DNA of 64,000 nt from Accumulibacter sp964420975. Its GTDB lineage: Bacteria > Pseudomonadota > Gammaproteobacteria > Burkholderiales > Rhodocyclaceae. The notes below the pieces were generated by a model, which saw nothing but the letters and a program-made list of their open reading frames with translations, was not told the DNA's origin and searched no databases. Below, piece by piece: positions 26,289 to 34,782 of this stretch; within the stretch, counting starts at the first letter, position 1, and the number at the start of each line of letters is the position of its first letter. The stretch spans positions 1 through 64,000 of the forward strand of contig CAYQVH010000017.1 in the NCBI GenBank assembly GCA_964420975.1, read 5' to 3'. Position numbers and translations under genes: made by a program.

Positions 26289-27109
26289 GTGACGCGCAAC
26301 GGGTCCTTGACGAACCGTTTCGTTCGCTGTGGGCAGGGCACGATCCCTTCGTCGCCGTCGAGCGATTATCGGGAGAAATCTTCCGTGAGCTGGAAACGCG
26401 TCGCACCTTGCGCACTGAGGTCGCCGGCCGCGCCTATTTCGTCAAGATTCACCGCGGTGTCGGCTGGTGCGAGATCGCCAAGAATCTGCTGTCGCTACGC
26501 TTGCCGGTGCTCGGCGCAAGCGACGAATGGCGCGCGCTGCAACGGCTGCGTGCCGCCGGCGTCGACACCATGCACGCCGTCGCCTACGGCCGGCGTGGCT
26601 GCAACCCGGCGCGACAGCAGTCATTCATCGTCACCGAGGAACTCGCTCCGACGATCAGCCTCGAAGATTTCGCCCGCGACTGGCCCCACCAACCGCCGGC
26701 GCTGCGCTTGAAGTGGGCGCTGATCACCGCGGTGGCACAACTCGCGCGATCGATGCACGCCGCCGGCGTGAACCACCGCGACTTCTACCTCTGCCATCTG
26801 CTCGTCCATCTCGATCCGCCGCCCACTGCCGACGCCTGCCGCCTGTCGTTGATCGACCTGCATCGCGCGCAAGTCAGAGCGGTCACACCACGCCGCTGGC
26901 GCGACAAGGATCTGGCGGCGCTATACTTTTCTGCGCTCGACATCGGCCTCACGGGTCGCGACCTGATGCGTTTTCTCGCCGTCTATTTCGCCCGACCATT
27001 GCGCAGCGTCATCAACGACGAAGCGCGTCTGCTGGAGCGACTGACCCGTACGGCGCGCAAACTCCAGGCACGCTTCACGCGCAAGGTGGCGCTTGGAGAA
27101 ATGACGTGA
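26285..27109 (+). CDS. waaP: LPS core heptose(I) kinase (WaaP/RfaP)
   Basis: 274 residues. It phosphorylates heptose I of the inner core, important for outer-membrane integrity. Conserved stretches: VKIHRGVGWCEIAKNLLSLRLPVLGA, the catalytic loop NHRDFYLCHLL, and the metal-binding IDLHRAQVR. The length is normal. It overlaps waaG upstream and the next kinase downstream, each by four bases. Confidence 0.94.
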   Translation: MSDAQRVLDEPFRSLWAGHDPFVAVERLSGEIFRELETRRTLRTEVAGRAYFVKIHRGVGWCEIAKNLLSLRLPVLGASDEWRALQRLRAAGVDTMHAVAYGRRGCNPARQQSFIVTEELAPTISLEDFARDWPHQPPALRLKWALITAVAQLARSMHAAGVNHRDFYLCHLLVHLDPPPTADACRLSLIDLHRAQVRAVTPRRWRDKDLAALYFSALDIGLTGRDLMRFLAVYFARPLRSVINDEARLLERLTRTARKLQARFTRKVALGEMT

Positions 27110-27873
27110 GCTACTGGTGGGTTGACGCAAAGCACACGAACGACGCGGCGGTCACTCTTTTTGCCGACCTCGATCAGGTTTTCGCCCTCGACGGCGACCT
27201 CGTCGCCAGCGACTCCCTGTCCCACGTCCTGCGTGTCAGCGCCGGAGGAAAGCGCTATTACGTCAAGCGCTACAGTGGTACCGGCAAGAATCTCAAACGA
27301 CGCTGGTTCGGACTGCGCCGCTGGCTGGGGCCGCCCCGAGTCCGCGCCGAATGGCGTAACCTGCTCGCTTTTCGCCAGTGGGGAATACCGACCGCAACCC
27401 TCGTCGCCTATGGCCTCGAGCGTCACCTTGGCGGTTTCTTGCGCGGCGCTCTGGTCACCGAAGAGATCCCCGACGCGAACGACCTCGCGCAGTTGGCACG
27501 CGCGAACGATCCCCGCCTGCACGACCGACGATGGCTGGCGCAGGTGCTGGCGCAGACGGCGTGCATTGCACGCACGCTACACGCCGCCGGCTTTGCCCAC
27601 AACGATCTCAAGTGGCGCAACCTGCTGGTGACCGTTGGATCGTCACCAACGGTTTACCTGATCGACTGTCCAAGCGGCAGTTTCTACCATGGTCCGCTGC
27701 TCGACTATCGAATCGTCAAGGATTTGGCGTGCCTCGACAAACTCGGGAAGCGTCTGCTCTCGCGCACCCAGCGCCTGCGGTTTTATCTTGAGTATGTGGA
27801 ACAGCCACGCCTGCGCGACGAAGATCGTAGGCGAGTTCGCAAAATCGCGACTTTTTTCGATGGTCGCGACTGA
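27106..27873 (+). CDS. LPS core kinase, InaA/Kdo-kinase family
   Basis: 255 residues. The GTG at 27106 overlaps the waaP stop (GTGA) with GGAGA upstream; longer frames in this phase are overlaps with waaP. The kinase-like fold shows VKRYSGTGKNLKRRWFGLRRWLG near residues 47-70, the catalytic loop FAHNDLKWRNLLV (about 164-176) and a DCPSG metal site. In Pseudomonas aeruginosa extra kinases of this family follow waaP and phosphorylate the heptose region; the same role is inferred here. The exact acceptor is unknown. Confidence 0.85.
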   Translation: MSYWWVDAKHTNDAAVTLFADLDQVFALDGDLVASDSLSHVLRVSAGGKRYYVKRYSGTGKNLKRRWFGLRRWLGPPRVRAEWRNLLAFRQWGIPTATLVAYGLERHLGGFLRGALVTEEIPDANDLAQLARANDPRLHDRRWLAQVLAQTACIARTLHAAGFAHNDLKWRNLLVTVGSSPTVYLIDCPSGSFYHGPLLDYRIVKDLACLDKLGKRLLSRTQRLRFYLEYVEQPRLRDEDRRRVRKIATFFDGRD

Positions 27874-29352
27874 TTGCCAGCTCGCCCCCGGCGCTGGCCA
27901 ACGGCGGGCCCGCGGATAGTGACGCCACCGCTACGCAGCGCGAGCGAACTCTGCGCATCCGGCCGACAGCCAGCGCTGCCTTTCCGGATCGCCCTCGCCG
28001 ATGGTCGAGAACTGACGGTGACTCGCCTGCTGCGCGTGTTGCCGGCCAGGCGCCTGGTCGGCGAAGGGACGTTCGATCGCCAGCGAGTGCTGGTCAAGAT
28101 GTTCATCGGCAAACACACTAAACGTCGCTGGCAGCAGGAGCAGCACGGACTGCAGGCGCTCGCTGCCTGCAGCCTGCCGACGCCTGCGCTGCTGGCCGCG
28201 CAGGCGATGGCCGGGGGAGGACACGTGCTGCTGACCGAGTTTCTTGACTCGGCTGAAAGCCTGGCCGAAACCTGGGCGAAACTGCCCCACCGTACCGCCG
28301 GTGACGCGCAGTCTGTCGCCTTGCTGACGCCCGCACTGGCGCTGCTCGGCCGGCTGCATTCGGCGGGACTGATCCAGGAAGACCTTCATCTGGGCAACTT
28401 CCTGCGCCAGCACGACTCGCTGTTCCTGGTCGATGGCGACGCCGTGCGCGTCGTCAGCCGCGGAACGCCGCTGCCGGCAGCGCGTGCGGGAGCCAACCTG
28501 GCGGTGTTTCTCGCGCAGCTGCCACCCGCGTGGGACTCTCAGGCAGCCGTGATGGTCGCCTCCTACGGCAACGAGTTCCGCGGCGAAACACCCTCCCTGC
28601 CGGCGCTGCTGGAGGAAATCGCTCGCGTACGCCGCTGGCGTCTGCGCGACTTTCTGGCGAAAACCGTCCGCGACTGTTCGCTGTTTGCCGTTGACCAAAC
28701 CGCTACGCGCTTCAGCGCCGTCTGCCGCCGTGACGCCGCACGACTGGCCGCGGTGATGGCGTCGCCCGACGCGGCCATCGACCGCGCCGAAGTGTTCAAG
28801 GACGGCGGCACGACGACCGTCGCTCGCCTGCAACAGGACGACGCCGAGTGGTTGATCAAGCGATACAACCTCAAGGGCTGGGGACACGCCCTCGGTCGCG
28901 CCTGGCGCCCTAGCCGTGCCTGGCATTCGTGGCAGGCCGCACACCGCCTGCGCTTTCTCGGCGTCGCGACTCCTGCCCCGTTGGCGCTGATCGAGGAGCG
29001 CTGCGGGCCGTTGCGCCGACGTGCCTGGCTGATCAGCGACTACTGCCCAGGTCCGAACTTGCTGACGCATCTTGCCGCCGAGCGCGAACCCCCTCCCGCC
29101 GAGGCACAGGCGATCCGGGCGCTGTTCGATTCGCTGCATCGGCACCGGATCAGTCACGGCGATCTGAAAGCGACCAACCTGCTCTGGCACGCCGGGGAAG
29201 TTCTGCTGATCGACCTCGACGCGGTCGTCCAGCATCGGTCGGAACTTAGCTTCGCACGCGCCTGGCGCCGCGATCGCGCCCGCCTGCTGCGCAACTGGCC
29301 GATCGATTCGCCCCTCCATCGCTGGCTCGAGCGGACGCTTCCCCAAGCGTGA
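27874..29352 (+). CDS. Two-domain LPS kinase (tandem InaA-like kinases)
   Basis: Up to 492 residues; the TTG at 27874 directly follows the previous stop, and GTG at 27919 (VTPPLRSASEL) is an equally good start. Two kinase-like domains are joined head to tail. Domain one has LVKMFIGKHTKRRWQQE and the catalytic QEDLHLGNFL with LVDGDAVR. Domain two has LIKRYNLKGWGHALGRAWRPSRAW, HGDLKATNLLW and LIDLDAVVQH. Both keep the catalytic aspartate and asparagine, so neither looks like a dead copy. With the two preceding genes this makes four kinase domains in a row. A similar double-kinase gene exists in the P. aeruginosa core locus (recollection). Confidence 0.8.
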   Translation: MPARPRRWPTAGPRIVTPPLRSASELCASGRQPALPFRIALADGRELTVTRLLRVLPARRLVGEGTFDRQRVLVKMFIGKHTKRRWQQEQHGLQALAACSLPTPALLAAQAMAGGGHVLLTEFLDSAESLAETWAKLPHRTAGDAQSVALLTPALALLGRLHSAGLIQEDLHLGNFLRQHDSLFLVDGDAVRVVSRGTPLPAARAGANLAVFLAQLPPAWDSQAAVMVASYGNEFRGETPSLPALLEEIARVRRWRLRDFLAKTVRDCSLFAVDQTATRFSAVCRRDAARLAAVMASPDAAIDRAEVFKDGGTTTVARLQQDDAEWLIKRYNLKGWGHALGRAWRPSRAWHSWQAAHRLRFLGVATPAPLALIEERCGPLRRRAWLISDYCPGPNLLTHLAAEREPPPAEAQAIRALFDSLHRHRISHGDLKATNLLWHAGEVLLIDLDAVVQHRSELSFARAWRRDRARLLRNWPIDSPLHRWLERTLPQA

Positions 29353-29388
29353 GGGCGCGCCGCCAGAACGTCGCTCGTTTCCCGAGTT

Positions 29389-31209
29389 TCAGACCGGCAC
29401 CGCAGTGGCGACGGCAGCGCCGTTGCTCTGCTCACTAAACTGCAGCGCGTGCAGACGCGCGTAGGGACCACTCCGGGCAAGCAGGTCGGCGTGACGGCCG
29501 CGTTCGACAATGCGGCCTTCTTCCATGACCAGGATCAGGTCTGCCCTCTCGATCGTTGACAGGCGATGGGCGATCACCAGCGTCGTTCTTCCCGCCATCA
29601 CCTGATCGAGTGCGCTCTGAATGTGGCGCTCGGATTCGCTGTCGAGCGCTGAAGTCGCCTCGTCGAGGATCAGGATGGGCGCGTCTTTGAGCAGCGCGCG
29701 GGCGATCGCCAGACGCTGCCGCTGCCCGCCCGACAACATGACGCCGTTTTCACCGACGACGGTGTCGAAGCCTTCGCCGAGCTGATCGATGAACTCGCGC
29801 GCGCACGCCGCGTCGGCCACTCCTTCGAGTGCCGCGCGCGGCGCTGCGGAGAGATCGCCATAAGCGATGTTGTTGGCCACCGTGTCGTTGAAGAGAACGA
29901 CCTGCTGGGTCACCAGCGCAATTTGTCGACGCAGGCTGCGCAAGGTGTAGTCCTCGACGTCGACGCCGTCGATCAGGATCTGTCCCGACTCATGGTGATA
30001 AAAGCGGGGAATCAACGCCGCGAGCGTCGACTTGCCGCTCCCCGAGCGGCCAACCAAGGCCACCATCTGCCCCGGTTCAGCGACAAAGCTGACGTTCTCG
30101 AGCACCGGCTGGCTCTGCCCCGGATAGGTGAAACGGAGGTTCTTGACCTCGAGGCGGCCAGTGACCCGCGCGACTTCGGTCCGCCCGTGATCCGGTTCCG
30201 GCGCCTCGTCGAGTTGCAGAAAAATGCTTTCGGCCGCCGCCAGCCCTTTCTGAATCGTCGCGCTCACTTCCGAGAGCTGGCGGATCGGCTTCGGCAGCAT
30301 TCCCGCTGCCGTCAGATAGGCAACGAGATCGCCCGCCGACGCATCTCCGCGCAGAAAGAGCACGAGAACCAGCAGCGCGGCCATCGCGCTGAAAGTCACC
30401 AGCTGCAGCGCCGGCGTATAACTCGCCGCGGTCTTCACCATGCTGAGCTGCTTCGCCTTGTTCGCCTGGCTGGCGGCACGAAAGCGCGCCGACTCATAGT
30501 CTTCGCCGCCAAAGCTACGCACGACGCGGTAGCCCTGAATCGTTTCCGATGCGACGTGGGTCAGATCGCCCATGGTCTCCTGGATCTTGCGGCTCTGCTT
30601 GCGGAAGCGGCGACTCGCATGGCTGACCATGAGGCCGATGATCGGCAGGATGGCAACCATCACCAGCGTCAGGCGCCAGTTCATCCACAACAGATAGCCG
30701 AAGAGGAAGATCACTGACAGGCCTTCCCGGATGACGACCTTGATCGCGTCGGTGGCCGCACCCGTCACCATCGTCACGTCGTACGTGATGCGCGAAATCA
30801 GATGCCCCGAGTTGTGCCGATCGAGATAGGCGTTCGGCAGCCGCAGCAGGCTGTCGAACAGCGCTCGCCGGAGATCGTCGATCAGTCCCAGCGAGACGCG
30901 AGCCAGGTAGTAGTTGCCCAGAAACGAGCCCGCCCCCTGCCAAGTGATCACCATCACCAGCAGCAACGGGACGGCGTAGATCAGGTCGACCGGACCGAGC
31001 AGCGGCAGCGTCGTTTGCGTCGCCTCGCGGCCGGCGTTCAGGCCATCGACGAAGAATTTGAGAATTCCGGCCAGCATCGGCTGCGACGAGGCGAAGATCA
31101 GGTAGCCGAGCAGGCTGACCGCGAACAGACCGATCAGCGGCCGTAGATAGCCGAGCAACCGCAGGTAGATGCGCAGCGAAGAAACGCGAGGCGGGCTGGT
31201 CGAAGGCAT
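29389..31209 (-). CDS. msbA: Lipid A export ABC transporter MsbA
   Basis: 606 residues from the ATG at 31209 (MPSTSPPRVSSLRIYLRLLGYLRP). It flips lipid A-core across the inner membrane. Six transmembrane helices occupy about 20-310. The ATPase carries Walker A VGRSGSGKST, signature LSGGQRQR, Walker B ILILDEATSALD and the H-loop IAHRLST. It is convergent with the LPS kinase cluster, which supports the MsbA identity over a generic exporter. Confidence 0.93.
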   Translation of the reverse strand: MPSTSPPRVSSLRIYLRLLGYLRPLIGLFAVSLLGYLIFASSQPMLAGILKFFVDGLNAGREATQTTLPLLGPVDLIYAVPLLLVMVITWQGAGSFLGNYYLARVSLGLIDDLRRALFDSLLRLPNAYLDRHNSGHLISRITYDVTMVTGAATDAIKVVIREGLSVIFLFGYLLWMNWRLTLVMVAILPIIGLMVSHASRRFRKQSRKIQETMGDLTHVASETIQGYRVVRSFGGEDYESARFRAASQANKAKQLSMVKTAASYTPALQLVTFSAMAALLVLVLFLRGDASAGDLVAYLTAAGMLPKPIRQLSEVSATIQKGLAAAESIFLQLDEAPEPDHGRTEVARVTGRLEVKNLRFTYPGQSQPVLENVSFVAEPGQMVALVGRSGSGKSTLAALIPRFYHHESGQILIDGVDVEDYTLRSLRRQIALVTQQVVLFNDTVANNIAYGDLSAAPRAALEGVADAACAREFIDQLGEGFDTVVGENGVMLSGGQRQRLAIARALLKDAPILILDEATSALDSESERHIQSALDQVMAGRTTLVIAHRLSTIERADLILVMEEGRIVERGRHADLLARSGPYARLHALQFSEQSNGAAVATAVPV

Positions 31210-31273
31210 GAGTACCGAGTTTACCATGCCGCCTCAGGTTCGCCGGGGACGGCTCGCCGCCGAGCGGCGAGGG

Positions 31274-31759
31274 TCAGCGTCGCGGCGGATGAAGGCCGAA
31301 TTGATCGAAGAAGCGGACCGCGGTCGGATCGACGGCTCCCGGCGAAATCACGTGCTCGCCGATCGCCTTGCCGCCGATGGCGAACTCGCCGACCGCCAAC
31401 CCGCCCATCGCGGCGAAGCCGAACGCGGCACCGCCGATGGCAAACAATCCGACCGCCGCGCCACCAAACGCGAGCAATGCGCCGATCGCACAACCGCCAA
31501 CCGCGAACACTCCGACAGCGAGGCCACCGATCGCGACCACGCCGCGCGCCATCCCACCGACGGCGACGATGCCGGTGGCGATGTCGCCCACCGCGAAAAC
31601 CCCCCGGGCATGGCCACGCCGCTCACCACCCGCCGGGTCGGGACCCATCGCCACCGACCACAAAGGCATGCCCAACATCTGGACGTCGCTCTGGCGACGA
31701 ACGCCGCGCCCAAATTGCGTCAACGGCGCCGGACTACCGGCTTGCTTGGTCCTCATCAT
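31274..31759 (-). CDS. Decapeptide-repeat Gly/Ala-rich protein
   Basis: 161 residues. GAGGAGAAG directly precedes the ATG at 31759, and the start overlaps the end of the RHH gene. A short N-terminus (MPLWSVAMGPDP) leads to GHARGVFAVGDIATG and then about eight tandem ten-residue units of pattern xAxGxxAxGG (residues 51-135), such as LAVGVFAVGG and AAVGLFAIGG. The strict period suggests a solenoid or closely packed small-residue membrane helices. Similar GHARG-type repeat proteins occur in other bacteria without known function (recollection). It is the last gene of the SPFH-RHH operon. Confidence 0.7.
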   Translation of the reverse strand: MMRTKQAGSPAPLTQFGRGVRRQSDVQMLGMPLWSVAMGPDPAGGERRGHARGVFAVGDIATGIVAVGGMARGVVAIGGLAVGVFAVGGCAIGALLAFGGAAVGLFAIGGAAFGFAAMGGLAVGEFAIGGKAIGEHVISPGAVDPTAVRFFDQFGLHPPRR

Positions 31760-31946
31760 CTTCTCCTCGTGTGATGCCAACGGTGCTCGCAGGCACTCTT
31801 GGCAAGAGCCCCCGGCGGGCGAGGGCGTCGCGTAAAAGAAACTCGATCTGCGCGTTGACGCTGCGTAGTTCGCCCTGTGCAAGGCGTTCGAGTTCGACCC
31901 AGAGAGTGGGGTCAATGCGCAGCAGAAACGCCTTCTTGTCGGCCAT
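31734..31946 (-). CDS. Arc-like ribbon-helix-helix DNA-binding protein
   Basis: 70 residues. The N-terminus reads KKAFLLRIDPTLWVELERLAQ, then LRSVNAQIEFLLRDAL: a beta-strand and two helices as in Arc/MetJ-type repressors. Its stop lies inside the beginning of the repeat-protein gene, so the two are coupled. No toxin-like partner is recognisable, so it is more likely an operon regulator than an antitoxin; relatives are often annotated as antitoxins. Paired ATATC motifs upstream of the operon are candidate operators. Confidence 0.78.
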   Translation of the reverse strand: MADKKAFLLRIDPTLWVELERLAQGELRSVNAQIEFLLRDALARRGLLPRVPASTVGITRGEDDEDQASR

Positions 31947-32033
31947 CGTCGCTGCGCTCAGGCAAGTTCAGGGCCTGTACTGGCGGCTTGCCAGCCCTCC
32001 GCGACCAGCGCCCGTTGCTCGGACACTGCGTCG

Positions 32034-32969
32034 TCACGCGTAGAGCGTGCCGGTGTTGATCACTGGCTGCACTTCCGACTCGGCGCAGAGGACGGTCATC
32101 AGATTGCTGACCATCGCCGCCTTGCGTTCGTCGTCGAGCGTGACTACCTGCTTCGCCGACAGCTCGGAGAGCGCCATTTGTACCATCGAGACGGCGCCAT
32201 GGACGATCTTCTGTCGAGCGGCAATGATCGCCTCGGCCTGCTGTCGGCGCAGCATGACCTGGGCGATTTCCGGAGCATAGGCGAGGTGCGTCAGACGCGC
32301 CTCTTCGACCACCACGCCTGCCTGATCGAGCCTCGCCTGCAGTTCTTTTTCCAGCGCGCGGGCAACAACATCCGCCGAAGCGAGCAGTGTCGCGTCATTG
32401 GCACCCGCCGATTCGCCGTCGCCGACGTCGTAGGCGAAGTTGGACGCCAGATGACGAACCGCTGCCTCGCTCTGGACCTTGACGAAGGTTTCGTAGTCGT
32501 CGACGTCGAAAGCCGCTTTGGCGGTGTCTTCGACGTGCCAGACGACGACGGCAGCAATCTCTATCGGGTTGCCGCGTTTGTCGTTGACTTTGAGCTTGTC
32601 GCCGTTGAGGTTGCGCGCGCGCAGTGACATTTTCTTCCGCGTGTAAAAAGGATTGGTCGCGCGCAGCCCCGGAACGCGACTCGTTCCACGATAGTCGCCA
32701 AAGAGCTGCAGGATCGCCGCCTCGTTCGGCTGCAGCGTGTACAAGCCACCCAAGACGAGAGCGGCAACGATAAACAGCGCGGCAATGACGAGAACCGAGG
32801 TGAGGTTCAGTCCGCGCAGATTGGCGGCGTCCACCACTACGCTGTAGACGCGCCAGACGCCTGCAGCCAGCAGCCCAAAGCCGATGAGCAGGGCGAGGAA
32901 GCCGTTGTAGGTGCCGATTGGTGTTTCGTCGTGAGCACCGTCGTGAGTCGAGTTTGAGTTGCGGCGCAT
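32034..32969 (-). CDS. Membrane-anchored SPFH (stomatin-like) protein
   Basis: 311 residues from the ATG at 32969, preceded by AAGGAGAG; an 18-residue longer frame is less likely. Two transmembrane helices (about 22-45 and 58-78) precede an SPFH domain (TLQPNEAAILQLFGDYRGTSRVPGLRATNPF, then a coiled coil in VMLRRQQAEAIIAARQKIV). SPFH proteins scaffold membrane microdomains. It is followed by the RHH and repeat-protein genes on the same strand, a set often found together (recollection). It differs in layout from the cytosolic SPFH/SHOCT protein at 18.5 kb. Confidence 0.88.
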   Translation of the reverse strand: MRRNSNSTHDGAHDETPIGTYNGFLALLIGFGLLAAGVWRVYSVVVDAANLRGLNLTSVLVIAALFIVAALVLGGLYTLQPNEAAILQLFGDYRGTSRVPGLRATNPFYTRKKMSLRARNLNGDKLKVNDKRGNPIEIAAVVVWHVEDTAKAAFDVDDYETFVKVQSEAAVRHLASNFAYDVGDGESAGANDATLLASADVVARALEKELQARLDQAGVVVEEARLTHLAYAPEIAQVMLRRQQAEAIIAARQKIVHGAVSMVQMALSELSAKQVVTLDDERKAAMVSNLMTVLCAESEVQPVINTGTLYA

Positions 32970-33039
32970 GGTTACTCTCCTTGAGGGGTCTGTCGTATCC
33001 GTGGCGAAAGCGCCGACGATCATCGGACATAGCAGAATG

Positions 33040-33055
33040 ATATCACTGCAATATC
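33040..33055. promoter_or_regulatory. Candidate RHH operator upstream of the SPFH operon
   Basis: Two ATATC motifs (33040-33044 and 33051-33055) lie one helical turn (11 bp) apart, overlapping a TGATATCA palindrome, in AT-rich DNA about 70 bp before the SPFH start. RHH repressors typically bind such phased short repeats. The link to the RHH protein of this operon is inference. Confidence 0.3.
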
Positions 33056-33117
33056 TCGTTGGTCAAGCCTTGCTGCGAAGACACGGCTGCGGAAGCAGCC
33101 ACCACAGGAGCAAGAGC

Positions 33118-33423
33118 ATGACCAGAAGGACGAGGCGGAACCACGCACCGGCATTCAAGGCACAGGTTGCGCTTGCCGCGCTGAAGAGCGACAAGACGCT
33201 AGCGGAGCGGGCGCAGCAGTATGACATTCACCCGAATCAGATCACCGACTGGAAGCGACCAGTTACGGAGCGTGCGGGGCAGATTCTTGGTGACGCCAGC
33301 AGCCGGGCGAGCAATGATCCGGACCTGACGAAACTGCACGCCAAGATCGGCCAGTTGACGCTGGAAAACGATTTTTTAGAGCATGCGCTCACCAAGGCGG
33401 GCGGGCTTCCCGCAAGGCGATGA
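33118..33423 (+). CDS. IS3-family transposase OrfA
   Basis: 101 residues, from the ATG at 33118 after AGGAGCAAGAGC. It contains the helix-turn-helix of OrfA (FKAQVALAALKSDKTLAERAQQYDIHPNQITDWK) and a C-terminal leucine-rich coiled coil (LHAKIGQLTLENDFLEHALTKAG). Without OrfB it cannot transpose, although OrfA alone may still bind element ends. Confidence 0.88.
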   Translation: MTRRTRRNHAPAFKAQVALAALKSDKTLAERAQQYDIHPNQITDWKRPVTERAGQILGDASSRASNDPDLTKLHAKIGQLTLENDFLEHALTKAGGLPARR

Positions 33424-33480
33424 TTGACCGCAACCACAAACTTCCGTGTCGCATCAGTTGCGCCCCGAGGGCTTCGAGGT
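33118..33480 (+). mobile_element. Truncated IS3-family insertion sequence (orfA plus first codons of orfB)
   Basis: A complete orfA is followed by the beginning of orfB at 33420 (MIDRNHKLP), overlapping the orfA stop by four bases as in intact elements. After nine codons one base is missing (the next frame continues VSHQLR), and homology is lost by about 33480, where the 3' end of another gene begins. No DDE catalytic region exists here, so the element is dead. Terminal inverted repeats were not identified. Confidence 0.75.
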
Positions 33481-33488
33481 CGGGCGAT

Positions 33489-34508
33489 CTACTCGGCGCG
33501 GCGGGCCATCGCGCGGTGAATCATGGCTTCTACCGCAGGGGTCGCGTGGATCGGCACCAGCTCGGTTCCCGGATGCGCCGTCTGGAAGACGCGAAAGACC
33601 TCGTCCGCAAACGCCTGACCGATTTCCCATACACCTTCGAAGTCGAGCACTACCGTATGAAACTTCTCGAAACGCAACGTGAGTCGCTTCGCTTGCGAGC
33701 GCGAGACGAGCTTTTCACCTTCAACCTGGGCAAGGCGAACGGGGACGATCGTCTTCGCAAACGTATACTCCTCCGGTGCGGCAAAGCGAGCGAAGACCTC
33801 CTGCGTAGTACGTGTGGTCTCGTTCCCCAGGCGCATCAGAACGACCGTCCCCGGCGCCTCCTTGGGGCGTTCGAGCAGGATGTCGGTGAAGCCGTCATCG
33901 GGCATGAAATGAAGGTTGCCAGACCGGATATCGAAGACGTCGAAAAGCTTCGAGGCAAAGAAAATCCCCTCGCCGGTATGGTTTTCCGGATCGGTGGTGA
34001 GTTTGCCTTTCGCCAGCTCCAGGATCGCTTCGCGCGGATCGAAGAGTCCGAGCGCCTTCTGAATCTTGAGGAAAATCCCTTCGCCGTCATCAAAGACCCA
34101 CGCTTGCGTATGGAGCACTGTTGTGGACATTCCCACCTGTACCGACTGCGAGCCGCTGTGGTCGATCGCGTTGTTGACCATTTCGGTGATGCCGTAATGC
34201 CAGATATCGCGTACGTTTTCCGGCATTTTCGCCACCAACGGGGCGCAAAGCGTTCGCCAGACAACGTCCTCGGCAAGCCCCGCTCGGGGAAAACGGCCTT
34301 CCTGGCGTTCTCTCTCGCGCAGCCGCCAGACCCTCGCCCGCGTCGCGCCAGCGGCTTCAATCAACCCGCGCGCGACCAAACGCGCGAGATGGTTGGCGAC
34401 GCTTTGCCGGGATAGGCCGAACTCGACGCCAAGCGTCGCGGCGATCCTCGGCTGTTGAGTGGCAATGAGTTGAATTGCCCGCCTCTCAAACGCCTTTTTG
34501 TCAATCAC
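33489..34508 (-). CDS. wHTH - HATPase - STAS-like (DUF4325) regulator
   Basis: 339 residues, GTG start with AAAGGA upstream. Residues 5-66 form a winged helix (LGLSRQSVANHLARLVARGLI-like). Residues about 85-225 are a GHKL ATPase with N-box EMVNNAIDHS (109-118), G1 DDGEGI and G2 GEGIFFASKL. Residues about 250-325 are a DUF4325 STAS-like domain (LDFEGVWEIGQAFADEVFRVF). The histidine phosphorylation helix of sensor kinases is absent. The layout merges a DNA-binding unit with an anti-sigma kinase-like ATPase and a STAS-like partner in one chain. A one-protein switch controlling its own promoter is inferred from the upstream repeats. Confidence 0.85.
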   Translation of the reverse strand: MIDKKAFERRAIQLIATQQPRIAATLGVEFGLSRQSVANHLARLVARGLIEAAGATRARVWRLRERERQEGRFPRAGLAEDVVWRTLCAPLVAKMPENVRDIWHYGITEMVNNAIDHSGSQSVQVGMSTTVLHTQAWVFDDGEGIFLKIQKALGLFDPREAILELAKGKLTTDPENHTGEGIFFASKLFDVFDIRSGNLHFMPDDGFTDILLERPKEAPGTVVLMRLGNETTRTTQEVFARFAAPEEYTFAKTIVPVRLAQVEGEKLVSRSQAKRLTLRFEKFHTVVLDFEGVWEIGQAFADEVFRVFQTAHPGTELVPIHATPAVEAMIHRAMARRAE

Positions 34509-34539
34509 AACGAGTCCTTTTGACCATCAAATGTGGCTT

Positions 34540-34569
34540 GATTGTCAACGAACGCCTATCGATTGTCAA
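34540..34569 (-). promoter_or_regulatory. Direct-repeat operator/promoter of the wHTH-HATPase-STAS gene
   Basis: TTGACAATC occurs twice on the minus strand (34561-34569 and 34540-34548), 21 bp apart, which is two helical turns. The upstream TTGACA can serve as a -35 box, with GACAAT 17 bp further as a poor -10. A third related TTGACA sits over the start codon (34499-34505). The spacing fits binding of the gene's own winged helix to one face of the DNA (inference). Confidence 0.45.
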
Positions 34570-34782
34570 AATGTGCGCGAGGTCTCTCAGCGCATGCTTG
34601 CGGCGTCAGGTCGCGCCTGGGGGATACCGTGTCGCCGATGCGCGCCACGACGCCGCGACCGAGGTGTGTTGTGGTAGATTTTCCGCCGCCCGTTTTCTGG
34701 CGTCTGCGCAGCGGTTCGACCGATCGCCGGACTTCACTCTTTCCCATCTTGTCCCGCCGATTCACTGCCAAAAGGAACCCAC

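Noticed and set aside
26467..27105. Upstream extension of the InaA-type kinase frame over waaP
   Set aside because: The extension overlaps waaP; the GTG at 27106 with a Shine-Dalgarno and GTGA overlap gives the proper kinase N-terminus.
31734..31946. Toxin-antitoxin pair formed by the RHH protein and its neighbour
   Set aside because: The neighbour is a decapeptide-repeat protein with no toxin fold, and the operon is led by an SPFH protein.
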